A stretch of DNA of 64,000 nt, taken from Dictyobacter formicarum. GTDB taxonomy: Bacteria; Chloroflexota; Ktedonobacteria; Ktedonobacterales; Ktedonobacteraceae. The notes below the pieces were generated by a model. It saw nothing but the letters and a program-made list of their open reading frames with translations. It made no database searches and was not told the DNA's origin. The position numbers and the translations under genes are program-made. This document shows, one piece after another, positions 9,501 to 17,462 of the stretch. Position 1 is the stretch's first letter; every line of letters begins with the position of its first letter. Where the stretch lies: NCBI RefSeq assembly GCF_016587435.1, contig NZ_BNJJ01000010.1, forward strand, positions 124,001-188,000, written 5' to 3'.

Positions 9501-11355
9501 AGGCGATATGCGCCCGGTGCGCCAGTCCGCGCAGCACCAGTTCATCACCTTGAGACAGCAGTGCCAGCTCAACGCCAACGCGCTGGCAGGCAGCCACCAG
9601 GATAGGAACCTCAGGGGCCAGGCATGGGCGCAGTACGAAAATAGCCAGTGGCCTCTCTTCATGCTCCCTCCACAGGGCCAGTACATAGTTGCCCCGCTGG
9701 CGCAGAGACGCAGCCTCTGGCAGAGCTTGCCAGTTCTCAACTGGCCCGAGCGTGTATTGTATCTCATCAACAAAGGCCCGCGCGACCTTGCCATCAAAGC
9801 TGCCCCTGGTGGCCGAGGTAATGCTGGCGGTACGGAAGATAGGTCCCCAGGGCAAACCGGCGGCGGCGGCGATGCCCGCGGCACGCGTCAACGCCTCGGC
9901 GGCGTCCATTTCCTCGGTCAAAGGTAACGCATTGGTGAGCTCAAGTCTCTCTGTGAGCAGGCGAGCGTTATCCAATAGTAGAAGCTGGGGAAGACGGATG
10001 CTCCTGGAGGGGCGGGTGCCAACAATAGTCACGCCAGCGCGCAGGACATACGCATTGGCATGCAGATCGGCGCTTTCCATCCCGATGGGAGCCGTGCGCG
10101 GATTGACGAGCAAGAGGGCCGTGAATGCCTTCCCGAATGAGCGCGTGAGCAAGCCGGTCAGGCCGGCGTAAATCAGCGAGATGGGCCCCTGGAAACGCTG
10201 ATACTGGTCGTAGAGCGTCGGGGAGGGCGGTGCAGGGCGTTCCTGTGGTATAAAGCGCTCAAACGAGGTTTCGCCGCTTAGCTGTAAGACGAATGGACCA
10301 CCATAGAGGTGCGCTCCAGGAGGTACTGTCGCGCCTGGATAGACGGGCTGCGGCATACCATCGAGGCCGAGCGCCGTTCCTGTGCCTTCGTGCACGTATG
10401 CCATCAGAGGCACGCGCTCATCGCTTTCCATGCGGATCAGTGCATTTGGTTGAGCGGAAGGAGCCTGCTCCATGCGCTTTTCGTGAGCACGCCAGGCCGC
10501 GCGGCGTTCCTGTACCTCCGTAAAGAGGCGAAGCGACTCAGCTCCGGCGAGTGCCAGTCCAAGTGGACTGCTGGAAAGCGTCAGGAGAATGATATTAGGA
10601 ATAGAGAGGAGCAGGTCGGCTATCGAGCGTCCTAACATGTGGCGCAGTCCAGTGCGCACCGGTGGAAATCCCTGTATTAGACCAATGACGCCCGCGGCAT
10701 AAGCGGCCGTTCTCGCGCCTGGCAGCGCCTCTTCGAGGCCCATGAGGCGTCTGGCGGTCAGAAAGCCCAGACCAAGCGCTGAGCCCAGCATACGCGTGAC
10801 ACTCTGGATCAGCGGACTGGGATCAAGTGGATAGGCAGGGCGATCTTCACCAACCAGATCGGGTAGCTCCAGGTCAGCCACCTCGGCGATCAGGTCTTCC
10901 AGCTGTTGTTCATGTTCGGTAAACTCTACCAGCACACGACAAGTCAGGGGATTGGCGCGCACGCGCACGCCGGGATATTTTTCCAGACGCTCTATCACGC
11001 GCCTGGCAATCGCGGGATCACGGTCCAGACCGCGCACTGCGATGCGCGCGCGTACCGTTTTGCCTTCTTTTTCGTGTGCAACTGGCGGTGGTTCAGGTTC
11101 AACCGGGTGCTTATTGATCTGCTCCAGGTCGAGCGCCTGTATGGTGTGAAGAATGGCCTGTTCGTTGAGAACAGTGGAATCAAATATGACAAGGATATTG
11201 CCTGTGACTGGATTGGCCTGACTCCGTTCTACCCCTGGCACCTGCTGAAGTTGCATCTCGATGCTGCGCTTCCCTTGCCCCGACCATCCAGGCACATGTA
11301 CACGCACACGTCCCGTTATGGTATGCAGAACATCAACCGTTCCCGCTACACTCAT
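6529..11355 (-). CDS. ctpI: Giant cation-transporting P-type ATPase, CtpI-like
   Basis: About 1608 residues, roughly twice a normal P-type ATPase and close to mycobacterial CtpI. The N-terminal part holds HMA-like ferredoxin-fold segments (TITGRVRVHVPGW near residue 10, a second near residue 80) and a degenerate, ATPase-like N-half. The catalytic C-terminal half has TGES at 922-925, the phosphorylated DKTGT at Asp1075 and GDGVND at about 1345-1350. The half looks like P2-type (Ca/Mg-like) rather than a CPx heavy-metal pump. The start at 11355 is chosen because AGAAGGGCGGGA precedes it; the longer frame to 11382 has no ribosome site. Two small-protein modules lie directly upstream. The transported ion is not known for this family. 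Confidence 0.85.
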   Translation of the reverse strand: MSVAGTVDVLHTITGRVRVHVPGWSGQGKRSIEMQLQQVPGVERSQANPVTGNILVIFDSTVLNEQAILHTIQALDLEQINKHPVEPEPPPVAHEKEGKTVRARIAVRGLDRDPAIARRVIERLEKYPGVRVRANPLTCRVLVEFTEHEQQLEDLIAEVADLELPDLVGEDRPAYPLDPSPLIQSVTRMLGSALGLGFLTARRLMGLEEALPGARTAAYAAGVIGLIQGFPPVRTGLRHMLGRSIADLLLSIPNIILLTLSSSPLGLALAGAESLRLFTEVQERRAAWRAHEKRMEQAPSAQPNALIRMESDERVPLMAYVHEGTGTALGLDGMPQPVYPGATVPPGAHLYGGPFVLQLSGETSFERFIPQERPAPPSPTLYDQYQRFQGPISLIYAGLTGLLTRSFGKAFTALLLVNPRTAPIGMESADLHANAYVLRAGVTIVGTRPSRSIRLPQLLLLDNARLLTERLELTNALPLTEEMDAAEALTRAAGIAAAAGLPWGPIFRTASITSATRGSFDGKVARAFVDEIQYTLGPVENWQALPEAASLRQRGNYVLALWREHEERPLAIFVLRPCLAPEVPILVAACQRVGVELALLSQGDELVLRGLAHRAHIALIESNSALKVIAERQKKGDLVAFASDNMAAMAGFAACDLAIGLSDERSRFLARADLLAPDLAAVAAIIEAGARREATVRDSIGLATISTIAGVIWGLRSMPEVRIASRIVYITALAAIADGWLRLRGGKRTQATITRLVDPQPERWGRQGVDDVLEALHTSRQGLTKKQASERRRAVPTLKQKNALGAAVLEQLHSPLTGILATGAALSFLFGSIGDVVLIGTTIVVNTMIGVWQEHKANQVAEALRQIGVSQARVLRDNQEKTIPANEIVPGDILLLASGDRIAADARIIDALNLEVDEAALTGESFPVRKMAVGGNDTERIVLDGSNVLTGTGHAVVVAVGGKTRMGATRLALMEENKQLNPLGTRLSRMLRIFLPVSAAGGALVIASGLLWKQPFASILAIGASVAMAGIPEGLPLLARVGETGVAHRLANHRAVVRRLSSVEALGRVNVVCTDKTGTMTKGRLQLNVVADANQEAPLSQSMPESLSHVLLTAALASPHPDTQGAQAHPTDVAVVQGAIEAGLGEQVSLKHEVELSFDPVRSFSVTVVQDKLCIKGAPEAILSRCSSLLQDGVQKPLDEVGRDILSNRSLQLAEKGLRVLMVAEGAKGGPLDDPQDLTALGFVGISDPLRPTVVEAVRHCQEAGIRVIMITGDHPVTARAIAQEAGLLQDHEEVLNATTIADLQNGDLDRLIAKAAVIARATPLDKLRIIESLHRQGHTVAMTGDGVNDAPALRLADIGIAMGKSGTEVARQTADVVITDDDFSTLVQGCVEGRSFWRNMRRSLGLLLGGNLGELGLVVGASLLGANMPLTVAQILAVNAITDILPALAVILQQPEHRNLTRLRREGTAALGAPLRNEIIRRGLATTLPSLGAYLLTRGMASLPQARSVAFASIVTTQLAQTLMAGRSEGHLTRPVLGAVGGSLGVLLAAFAIPSLRRILSLVTLSPSALLLIAASALSSVLLNSLFSRTNLLSSHPRASFKLAYQA

Positions 11356-11424
11356 GGAATTTCCCGCCCTTCTCTTGTACATCGGAAACTACGAGACAAG
11401 TAAACAAGCAAACACTATTTGTTA

Positions 11425-11823
11425 TTATACTACGGTAGTTCTATGATCTCTCCACATGGAGCGCATATCCTGAGCTTCCACGTACATATCTTCGGCATCT
11501 TCCCGCAGGCGAGCCAGCGTCCTCTGCATGTGCGCACCGCCTTCCCTGGTCCACTGTCCCAGCTGATCTATCAATGCCTCGGCCCTTTCCTGTGCCGGCC
11601 GAGGCTGGCCGGTGGCAGATTTCCCGGCCGTGGTCTGATTGACCATGGCTGACCCGGGCGTATCCAACCGATTGGCTTCCTCGCGCAGCGCCTGTGTAGC
11701 CTGGCGAAAACGCTGCGTGGTCAGGCCAACCCAGGCACCGAGCTGTCCGCCCGTAACGGTAGCTATCTGCTCTGCACGCCTGATCGCCGACGCGGCAGCG
11801 TCACTTTCCCGAGTCTGTGTCAT
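11425..11823 (-). CDS. Small helical protein, module A second gene
   Basis: 132 residues, rich in Ala, Arg, Gln and Glu, predicted almost wholly alpha-helical, no cysteine and no membrane segment. Its C-terminal third (AEALIDQLGQW...RTLARLREDAEDMYVEAQDMR) is homologous to the C-terminal third of the protein at 13363-13719 (AEAALDTMQER...RTVARIREGTEDILAEAQNIR). The gene starts inside the stop of its upstream partner (ATGA overlap at 11820-11823), so the two are translationally coupled. It lies about 70 bases upstream of the CtpI-like ATPase on the same strand, which suggests one operon. Function unknown. Confidence 0.75.
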   Translation of the reverse strand: MTQTRESDAAASAIRRAEQIATVTGGQLGAWVGLTTQRFRQATQALREEANRLDTPGSAMVNQTTAGKSATGQPRPAQERAEALIDQLGQWTREGGAHMQRTLARLREDAEDMYVEAQDMRSMWRDHRTTVV

Positions 11824-12161
11824 TCGGACTGCCCTCCTATCGTTGCTTTCTTGTCCATAGTTTTTCGCGGCTGAGTCCCGGTCGTTTCTGGCTCTGTTTT
11901 ACTTCCCTTTGCCGCCTGCGCCTCCTGTTCGTCGATCTTCTGAGCGGTCGGTGTTGTCGTTTCTTCTTTTCCTTCTGTTTGCCTGACTCCCTGGCGTACA
12001 CTTCTGGCAAAGGTAGTCACCACGTCGCCGGCGGTAAGGATGCCGGCCATGCCATAAACCAGGCCTTTACGCATAACTTTGCGCGCACGTGGCGAGCAAA
12101 TGGCCGCCGTGATCGCCGCCGTCACAGCAATTTCAGGTTCCACAAAATCCGCGGGTTCCAT
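11820..12161 (-). CDS. Small protein with glycine-rich hydrophobic segment (DUF5132-like), module A first gene
   Basis: 113 residues. The first 60 residues (MEPADFVEPEIAVTAA..., SPRARKVMRKGLVYGMAG, TAGDVVTTFARSV) are nearly identical to the product of 13115-13357, and the overall look is of the DUF5132 family; the family name is from memory and tentative. An alanine-rich helix, a basic linker and a glycine-containing hydrophobic segment suggest a membrane-associated hairpin. The C-terminal 50 residues are a charged Thr/Glu/Lys-rich tail absent from the paralogue. It is the first gene of the run that leads into the giant P-type ATPase, so an accessory role in that transporter's compartment or assembly is a reasonable inference. 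Confidence 0.75.
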   Translation of the reverse strand: MEPADFVEPEIAVTAAITAAICSPRARKVMRKGLVYGMAGILTAGDVVTTFARSVRQGVRQTEGKEETTTPTAQKIDEQEAQAAKGSKTEPETTGTQPRKTMDKKATIGGQSE

Positions 12162-12618
12162 ATTTTCCTCTTTCCTTTACATAGCTGCTGATCAGGAAGT
12201 TTTCTCTCTATGGGTGAGGCTTACCTTGCCTGATGTCTATTATTTACTTCTGTTCAGGTAAATACAGTGTTGAATGTACCTGGCTTTTCTCAATGTCAGT
12301 GTTGAATGGAGCCAGGAAGATACTTAATAAAAGTAGTTTACCGACGGACACAAATCTCCATTCTCACCGGCACGTCCTCTAAGCTCCCCGTTGACAAGCC
12401 TTGCCAGGGCTCTTACCGCCTTCCTCAATCTTTAATAGAGTCTTTGATCACTACTCAAATTTTTATTCTACATTTGAAATTAACACATAGTTAACTTATT
12501 CTTAACAATTGGCTAGTAAAATGGCGAGTGAATGAAGAGACTATATGTTCGAGGTAACACATTGATACCGACTGGTAGATGATGAAATCTCGCTTGATGA
12601 TAGAAAAGGAGCTACTCT
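12162..12618. other. Promoter region between the divergent module A and the small ORF
   Basis: AT-rich, 450 bases, no gene. A diverged direct repeat is visible (CAGTGTTGAATG at about 12264 and again at about 12298, each followed by a -GGC/-GCC-AGG-like segment). The bases from about 12460 to 12530 are very AT-rich, as expected for promoters. Confidence 0.4.
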
Positions 12619-12774
12619 ATGCTTTGGAGTATCATTTCAGAAATTCTTATCAATATTCTGATTGACCTTCTTACAGATCTGTTTATGAAGCTGGCTATGG
12701 CTGCATTTTCTGCTATTTTCAATACATTTACAATGCAAAACCAATCCTCACAAGTCAAGCTTGCTTTTTCATAA
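12619..12774 (+). CDS. 51-residue hydrophobic small ORF
   Basis: The ATG lies 8 bases after a strong AAAGGAG at 12604-12610. The product is 51 residues. Residues 1-38 are a run of Ile, Leu, Phe and Ala with a few acidic residues (MLWSIISEILINILIDLLTD at the start), predicted as one or two membrane or amphipathic helices; the tail is polar (QNQSSQVK). The gene lies exactly between the two divergent paralogous modules and is co-directional with module B. A small membrane peptide or toxin-like peptide are both possible. The ribosome site and the amphipathic pattern are the whole evidence. Confidence 0.5.
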   Translation: MLWSIISEILINILIDLLTDLFMKLAMAAFSAIFNTFTMQNQSSQVKLAFS

Positions 12775-13114
12775 GCAAGAAAGCGTTTGAGCCACCACCA
12801 GTTCGTCAAGATTCTAGCAAAGAGGTTCTTTGTTTCTTTTTTAGCCCCCTGATTCCCCGGCCGAGCGAGTTTTTTTAGCCACAAACAGCCGCCTCTCAGT
12901 CCAGTAGTTCGGCGGGCGACACACATATGCCGGCACTTCTTCAGCGGTGTATCTTTTTCTGCTATGGGTTCGTGTGGACATTGTCAGCTTCAATCACGCG
13001 TGGCAGAACTTCATTTTTGTGTATAACTCCTTCTAAAAGGGAGGAGAATTATACTTGTCTGTCGATTGGAATATCTGGACTAGTTGTTTATTCCAATGAA
13101 AGGAAAGGTATAAT
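12775..13114. other. Intergenic stretch upstream of module B
   Basis: Nothing convincing is encoded on the plus strand. On the minus strand a Trp- and Lys/Arg-rich frame (12750-12926) reads TNWWWLKRFLAYEKA and has the flavour of a transposase tail, but it has no start signal and no partner. The last 60 bases carry the GAAAGGAAAGG ribosome site of the gene at 13115. Confidence 0.35.
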
Positions 13115-13357
13115 ATGGAGCCCGAGGATTTTGTGGAACCTGAGGTTGCTGTGACCGCCGCCGTAATCGCGGCTCTCTTCTCACCGCGTGTGCGCAAAGT
13201 TATTCGTCAGGGCCTTGTCTATGGAACGGCCGGGGTGTTGATGGCAGGCGATACAATTACATCTTTTGCTCGCAGTGTAAGCCGGAGCTTTGGGCAGACG
13301 AGGACTATGATGGGTGAGCAGCAACCTGCCGCACAGCCAGAAGGATCAGGAGGATAA
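13115..13357 (+). CDS. Small protein with glycine-rich hydrophobic segment (DUF5132-like), module B first gene
   Basis: 80 residues, preceded by GAAAGGAAAGG. MEPEDFVEPEVAVTAAVIAA, SPRVRKVIRQGLVYGTAG and MAGDTITSFARSVSRS line up with the product of 11820-12161 almost without gaps. The paralogue's long charged tail is replaced by a short Gln/Gly tail. A helical, glycine-containing hydrophobic segment at residues 35-50 suggests membrane association. It is transcribed away from module A and the P-type ATPase, and is followed after 5 bases by its partner. Function unknown; the DUF5132 resemblance is from memory. Confidence 0.75.
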   Translation: MEPEDFVEPEVAVTAAVIAALFSPRVRKVIRQGLVYGTAGVLMAGDTITSFARSVSRSFGQTRTMMGEQQPAAQPEGSGG

Positions 13358-13362
13358 CACTG

Positions 13363-13719
13363 ATGAGTCATGCACCAGAAATAGAACGGGCCGAGCACAT
13401 GTTCGACCGTATAGGAGAACGTATCGGTGTTCTGGCGGCTCGCTCTACGCAGCGTATGCAGCAATTCGGCATGCAGATGCGTGCCAGGGGGATCCCTGAA
13501 ATGGGTGAGGTGCGAGCAAAGATCGGCCAGCCTGCAGAAGCGCAGCAACTGTCATTAGAAAAAGCCGAAGCAGCATTGGACACCATGCAAGAGCGGCTCT
13601 CGCTGATCATAGGCGTTGCCCAAATGCAGTCTCGGCGCACCGTGGCCCGCATCCGTGAAGGGACAGAAGATATTCTGGCTGAAGCCCAGAATATACGCCG
13701 CCATTCAACTCCCAAATAG
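13363..13719 (+). CDS. Small helical protein, module B second gene
   Basis: 118 residues, all-helical by composition, no cysteine and no membrane segment. The C-terminal region matches the product of 11425-11823 in the order AEA, RR/QRT-ARxRE, TED/AED, EAQ-RR. The N-terminal half (AEHMFDRIGERIGVLAARST) is a separate amphipathic helix. The start follows AGGAGG in the end of the upstream gene, so the pair is a tight operon. It repeats the gene order of module A (hydrophobic partner first, helical partner second), which shows that the two-gene unit was duplicated and inverted, not single genes. Function unknown. Confidence 0.75.
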   Translation: MSHAPEIERAEHMFDRIGERIGVLAARSTQRMQQFGMQMRARGIPEMGEVRAKIGQPAEAQQLSLEKAEAALDTMQERLSLIIGVAQMQSRRTVARIREGTEDILAEAQNIRRHSTPK

Positions 13720-13760
13720 CGGCCCGATTTCAAAGAAAAGTGATAAGAAAAGCAAAAAAC

Positions 13761-13790
13761 CGTAGGCGCGGCCCTCGCGGCCGCTTGCTT
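13761..13790. repeat. REP-like hairpin
   Basis: CGTAGGCGCGGCCCTCGCGG... followed by CCGCTTGC. This is a member of the dispersed family with GTAGGYGCG on one flank, CGCTTGC on the other, and here a GCGGCC/GGCCGC stem. It lies between two convergent genes. Confidence 0.7.
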
Positions 13791-13818
13791 CCTGCATCTA
13801 CGACGTTGAAAATGGGCT

Positions 13819-14733
13819 TCAAAGCTGGGCGAGGGCCTGGGTAATAAACCAGTGGTGACTGGCGCACAGGGCTCGTTCTTTATCGATATCGGCGATCCAG
13901 GTAGAGAGTTGTCCGGCGGGTCGCAGGGCGGCGCAGAGGTCCCAGTAAGGGAGGTTGTCGTAGTCGATGGCATTCAGCGACTGGTAATGCTGTGTAAAGT
14001 CCTCCATGGCCTCGCGACCGAAGGCCCACAGGATCTCCAGGCGGCTATTGGCGAGATCGGCCAGGGGATCTCCCAGGGCGGCGTCCTCCCAGTCGACGAT
14101 GGCAGCGAGCTGTCTATCTTTCCACAGGATATTGCCGGGCCAGAAATCGCCATGCAGCAATGCCGATGTATTACGTTGGTGAGGCGGCCAGGAGGCCTCC
14201 AGCGCATCTCGAATACGTCCTTCGCTCAGTGAGGCATCGGGCGTCGCTGGGCGGACGCGCAACCTGTCGCTATAGGCCTGCTGTATATCTGGCAGAAAAG
14301 AGAGGTCCAGCTGTGTGCAATCAAGCGCATGAATGCTGGCCAGGTGGGTCGCGAGCTGGGGAATGAGCACCGGTGCCAGCGCGGGCGCGAAGATCGTCTC
14401 CCCCTCGATGTATTCGATGACCACGTAGGGGGTAGCGAAAATCGCGCCAGATTGATCCAGATAGTATGGTGCCGGCGTCGCCAGTCCCCCTGCGTGTAAG
14501 ATTTGCAGTAGCTTGAACTCATCAGCCGCTATCTGCGGGTTACGCCGGAGATCATTCTCGCCATGCCGACGCACAATCATCATTTTCTTGTCGCCTGAAG
14601 CAAGCTGCACCTCAAGCGCCGTCACCTGGGCCGAGACGCCTCCCTTTAGCTCCCAGCTGCGCAGCAACGTGGCCTGAGGATCAATCTTTTGAACTACCCG
14701 GGCAAACTTGTTATCTTCCAGCAGTGCTGTCAT
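13819..14733 (-). CDS. Aminoglycoside phosphotransferase-family protein
   Basis: 304 residues. The APH catalytic loop is LLHGDFWPGNILW, the metal segment IVDWEDAALGDPLADLANSR, and the N-lobe VVIEYIEGETI is the kinase hinge. All key residues are present and the length is normal. This copy is a standard HGD-type member, unlike the HDD variant at 2122-2991. It stands alone and its substrate is unknown. In this family, broad roles range from antibiotic modification to homoserine or methylthioribose phosphorylation. Confidence 0.85.
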   Translation of the reverse strand: MTALLEDNKFARVVQKIDPQATLLRSWELKGGVSAQVTALEVQLASGDKKMMIVRRHGENDLRRNPQIAADEFKLLQILHAGGLATPAPYYLDQSGAIFATPYVVIEYIEGETIFAPALAPVLIPQLATHLASIHALDCTQLDLSFLPDIQQAYSDRLRVRPATPDASLSEGRIRDALEASWPPHQRNTSALLHGDFWPGNILWKDRQLAAIVDWEDAALGDPLADLANSRLEILWAFGREAMEDFTQHYQSLNAIDYDNLPYWDLCAALRPAGQLSTWIADIDKERALCASHHWFITQALAQL

Positions 14734-15065
14734 GTTGCTATATTTCCTCGTTGAGTTGTGTGGTATTTAATTGCGCACAATTAAAGAGTAGTCTGTTTTA
14801 AGGAAGAGATTACCTGGAATGGTACAGGACTGTCAACATGGCTTGTAGAGAGGTAAACGCAACACGATCTGATGGTACGTATCCGGCCTGCGCTATTGAA
14901 TATGCATGAGAGCTAGTGGTAATAGGCGTGACAAATGAGCAGGTTTTCAGGTAGACGAGTCGATCTGCCCACGGGATGCGCAACGAGATAAACTCAAAGA
15001 AAGAAGAGAGAAAAGCCCATCATGCGGGCAAAGCACGATGGGCTTTCTTTTTCACATCCCCGCAT
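14734..15065. terminator. Intergenic gap with terminator hairpin at 15012-15050
   Basis: The gap holds no gene. Near its end AAAGCCCATC (15012-15021) and GATGGGCTTT (15037-15046) form a 10-bp stem followed by CTTTTTC on the plus strand. The minus-strand methyltransferase gene ends at 15066, so this hairpin is read first by its transcript and could act in both directions. Upstream, 14740-14820 is AT-rich and holds the promoter of the minus-strand phosphotransferase. Confidence 0.55.
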
Positions 15066-15860
15066 TCACTTGATCCCGATCCGGACTCGGTAACTAAAAT
15101 ACCAGGGAATGGGTTTGGACCCGATATGTTGGAGCGCGGCCTGTCTGAGGCGATCCAAACCGATCTCTTGTTCGGTGAACTGGAACTGGCTGTTGAGCGC
15201 ACTGCTCTGCATCATCTCAAGAAACCGTGCAGCGTCTCCTTGCTCGATATGATGAAGGAACACCTCGCGGGTGAAGCGGAAGTGAGAGCTCTCGCGCAGG
15301 GGGTCGAGAGATTTGTTCTTCGGCCAGATCTTGAGGCTCTGAGCCAGCCCGCGCTCCCGGACAAGTTCCACTAAGCGCAAACTTCCCTCCTGAGCGAGCC
15401 GATCAAGCTCCCAATGGATTGCTGGTGGTGAATCATAGTCATACGCAGCAAAGAGTCCTCCGGGTCGTAGAATCCGAGCGATCTCGGCCAGGGTCGCAGT
15501 CGGTTCCATCCAGTGGAACGATTGGGCAGCAGTGACGATATCAGCGCACCCATCAGGCAGGCCCGTCTGATGAGCAACTCCCTCTCGATACTCGATATGT
15601 GCCGCGTAGGGATGGCCCTCGACTTTGTGGACGGCCTCTTTCCGCATGTCGGCATTGGGTTCGATCCCAATCACCTGCTGTGCCAGCTCACCCCAGATCG
15701 CGGTTGACAGTCCGGTCCCGCTGCCCAAATCCACTACCAGGGCGGGATGCGGCATGTCAATCAACTGTGTCAGCAGATCGAGCAAAGCCGATGGCGGCGT
15801 AGGGCGCGCCCGATCATAGCTGCTGGCTTTGCCAGTCCAAATTTCACTGGTTTCTGTCAT
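15066..15860 (-). CDS. Class I SAM-dependent methyltransferase
   Basis: 264 residues. Motif I is VVDLGSGTGLSTAIW around residues 40-54, followed by the acidic IGIEPNADM (motif II) that holds the ribose hydroxyls, then QSFHWMEP and ILRPGGLFAAYDYD. FHWM plus the order of motifs is typical of Methyltransf_11 enzymes of the YcgJ/BioC-like type acting on small molecules. SYDRARPTPP near the N-terminus is also common in this group. No partner gene is adjacent, so the substrate is unknown. Confidence 0.85.
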   Translation of the reverse strand: MTETSEIWTGKASSYDRARPTPPSALLDLLTQLIDMPHPALVVDLGSGTGLSTAIWGELAQQVIGIEPNADMRKEAVHKVEGHPYAAHIEYREGVAHQTGLPDGCADIVTAAQSFHWMEPTATLAEIARILRPGGLFAAYDYDSPPAIHWELDRLAQEGSLRLVELVRERGLAQSLKIWPKNKSLDPLRESSHFRFTREVFLHHIEQGDAARFLEMMQSSALNSQFQFTEQEIGLDRLRQAALQHIGSKPIPWYFSYRVRIGIK

Positions 15861-15916
15861 ACTGTTTCCTCCTTACTTTTTCTTGTTGTTCCCTATTCGG
15901 ATATTTAGATAGGCCT

Positions 15917-16048
15917 TCAGTGTGGAAGAGCCGGATAACGTTGAAGCAGGGTCTCGAGTATCCAGATGATAGGAATCACGGCGCTATAGAGGAAGATATA
16001 AAAGGCGAACAGGAAGATGGTAAAGAGAATTGAGAATAGGAGCAGGAT
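15917..16048 (-). pseudogene. Hydrophobic 43-codon frame without a start codon
   Basis: The minus strand reads ILLLFSILFTIFLFAFYIFL and then YSAVIPIIWILETLLQRY to a stop at 15917. It begins directly after a TGA at 16049-16051 with no ATG, GTG or TTG. The composition is that of one or two membrane helices with a polar C-terminus, not random DNA. It may be the tail of a lost membrane gene. The remaining gap (15861-16290) holds nothing else apart from AT-rich promoter DNA for the plus-strand pair. Confidence 0.35.
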
Positions 16049-16290
16049 TCATGCCAGAAATTCCTATATTTACTATAACAGAGACAAATCAAGTTGAGTA
16101 CATTATAACATGCAGATGCTTAAATGATACAAGTAATACATATGGTTAATCTGTAACAAATCCGTCATAGTATCGTAACATGTTATGGATATGCTTCATT
16201 TGGACATGTCAGAAGCAAACCATTTTTCTGGGGCATTTATCGTACAATGATCAGGTACATCAGCAAATATAAGAGAAAAGGAATACTCTT

Positions 16291-17454
16291 ATGGCCAAAA
16301 CACTTGATGGGGACGCCATCTTTGGTCGTACTTCATCTCAGGGGCGCTCGTTGCAAATGGTCGGGGTGGTCCGCCTGGCACTCGGGCTTACCGCGTTGTT
16401 GGGCGCGATCATTTTTCTGGAAGGGACCAGCTGGGATATTCAGTGGCATACGTTTCTGGGACGCGATCGGACATTGATTCCTCCACATATTATGATGTTG
16501 AGCGGTGTGGCAATCAGTGGCGTCTCAGGCCTGCTCGCAGTGGTATTAGAGAGTGTATGGGCACGCCGCAATTCGCAGATGGCTCAGAACGGTACCTCTT
16601 TTGCCAGCATCTTCTCTGGCTCATTGGGCGCCTACGTGGTCGGCTTTGCGGCCCTGGATGCGGCGGTCGCTTTTCCGTTGGATGCCTACTGGCATGCTTT
16701 GTATGGTATCGACGTGGCAATCTGGGCCCCTTTCCATGTGATGTTTGTGGCGGGCATGGGGATTGTCGCGCTTGGCGCGGCCTATATGCTGGCGTCGGCC
16801 TCCAATGTGACGTCCAGTATCCGTCTCAGGCTTGCCGCGCGCAGCGGAGTGGTGATCGCGCTGGCCACCATGCTGGCTATCTTTACCCTGCTCTTGTTTG
16901 ATTCCCTCTCAGAGCAGCGGTCGATCAATCTGGGCTTTGCGTTCCTCGACTTCTTCCCCCTGCTGGCGGGATTGCTGACCACCTTTGTGCTGGTGGCGGC
17001 GGCCTATGCGCTGCCCTGGCGCTGGTCGGCTACGGCGGTGGCGGGCGTTTACATGCTGCTGGCCGGCATTATGGCACTCTATGTGCAGCCTGCTACGGAC
17101 TGGCTGGTCGGTGTGGAGCGCCTGACCTATCGCCGGGCCCATCCACTTACCGCCGTCGTTGCGATGGAGTGGTTCATTGCTCCGCTGCTGGCTGCCATCT
17201 TGATCGATCTCGTGATGCGTCGGGCCCGGCGTAAACAATGGTTATCAGGCAAGCAGGCCCTTTTCCTGACCCTGGCGTCCCTGGTCAGCATGCTACCAAT
17301 CATGGCGTTGCGGCCCACCTTTTTTGTGATATTGCTGGTTGCATTAGGTGTGGCGGGCACGATTGTCTCGTTTGTGCCGGGGGTACTGGCAACCTATGCA
17401 GGGATGCGGCTGGGGCGTAATATTGGCGAATCGATCTCCAATCTGGAAAGGTAA
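16291..17454 (+). CDS. Hypothetical polytopic membrane protein
   Basis: 387 residues and about ten hydrophobic segments. Histidines and aspartates are placed at the membrane edge in two similar motifs (DIQWHTFLGRDRTLIPPHIM near residues 48-67, and DAYWHALYGIDVAIWAPFHVM near 130-150). The WH-x(5)-GRD/GID-x(5)-PPH/APFH spacing is repeated, so the N-half may be an internal duplication with metal or heme ligands. The next gene follows after 8 bases and encodes a secreted-domain partner. Together they look like a membrane redox or metal-handling pair, but I do not recognise the family. Confidence 0.7.
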   Translation: MAKTLDGDAIFGRTSSQGRSLQMVGVVRLALGLTALLGAIIFLEGTSWDIQWHTFLGRDRTLIPPHIMMLSGVAISGVSGLLAVVLESVWARRNSQMAQNGTSFASIFSGSLGAYVVGFAALDAAVAFPLDAYWHALYGIDVAIWAPFHVMFVAGMGIVALGAAYMLASASNVTSSIRLRLAARSGVVIALATMLAIFTLLLFDSLSEQRSINLGFAFLDFFPLLAGLLTTFVLVAAAYALPWRWSATAVAGVYMLLAGIMALYVQPATDWLVGVERLTYRRAHPLTAVVAMEWFIAPLLAAILIDLVMRRARRKQWLSGKQALFLTLASLVSMLPIMALRPTFFVILLVALGVAGTIVSFVPGVLATYAGMRLGRNIGESISNLER

Positions 17455-17462
17455 GTATAAAG

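Noticed and set aside
12612..12926. Minus-strand 104-codon frame with a transposase-like tail
   Set aside because: It overlaps the better-supported plus-strand small ORF, has no start signal and ends in anti-sense of it.
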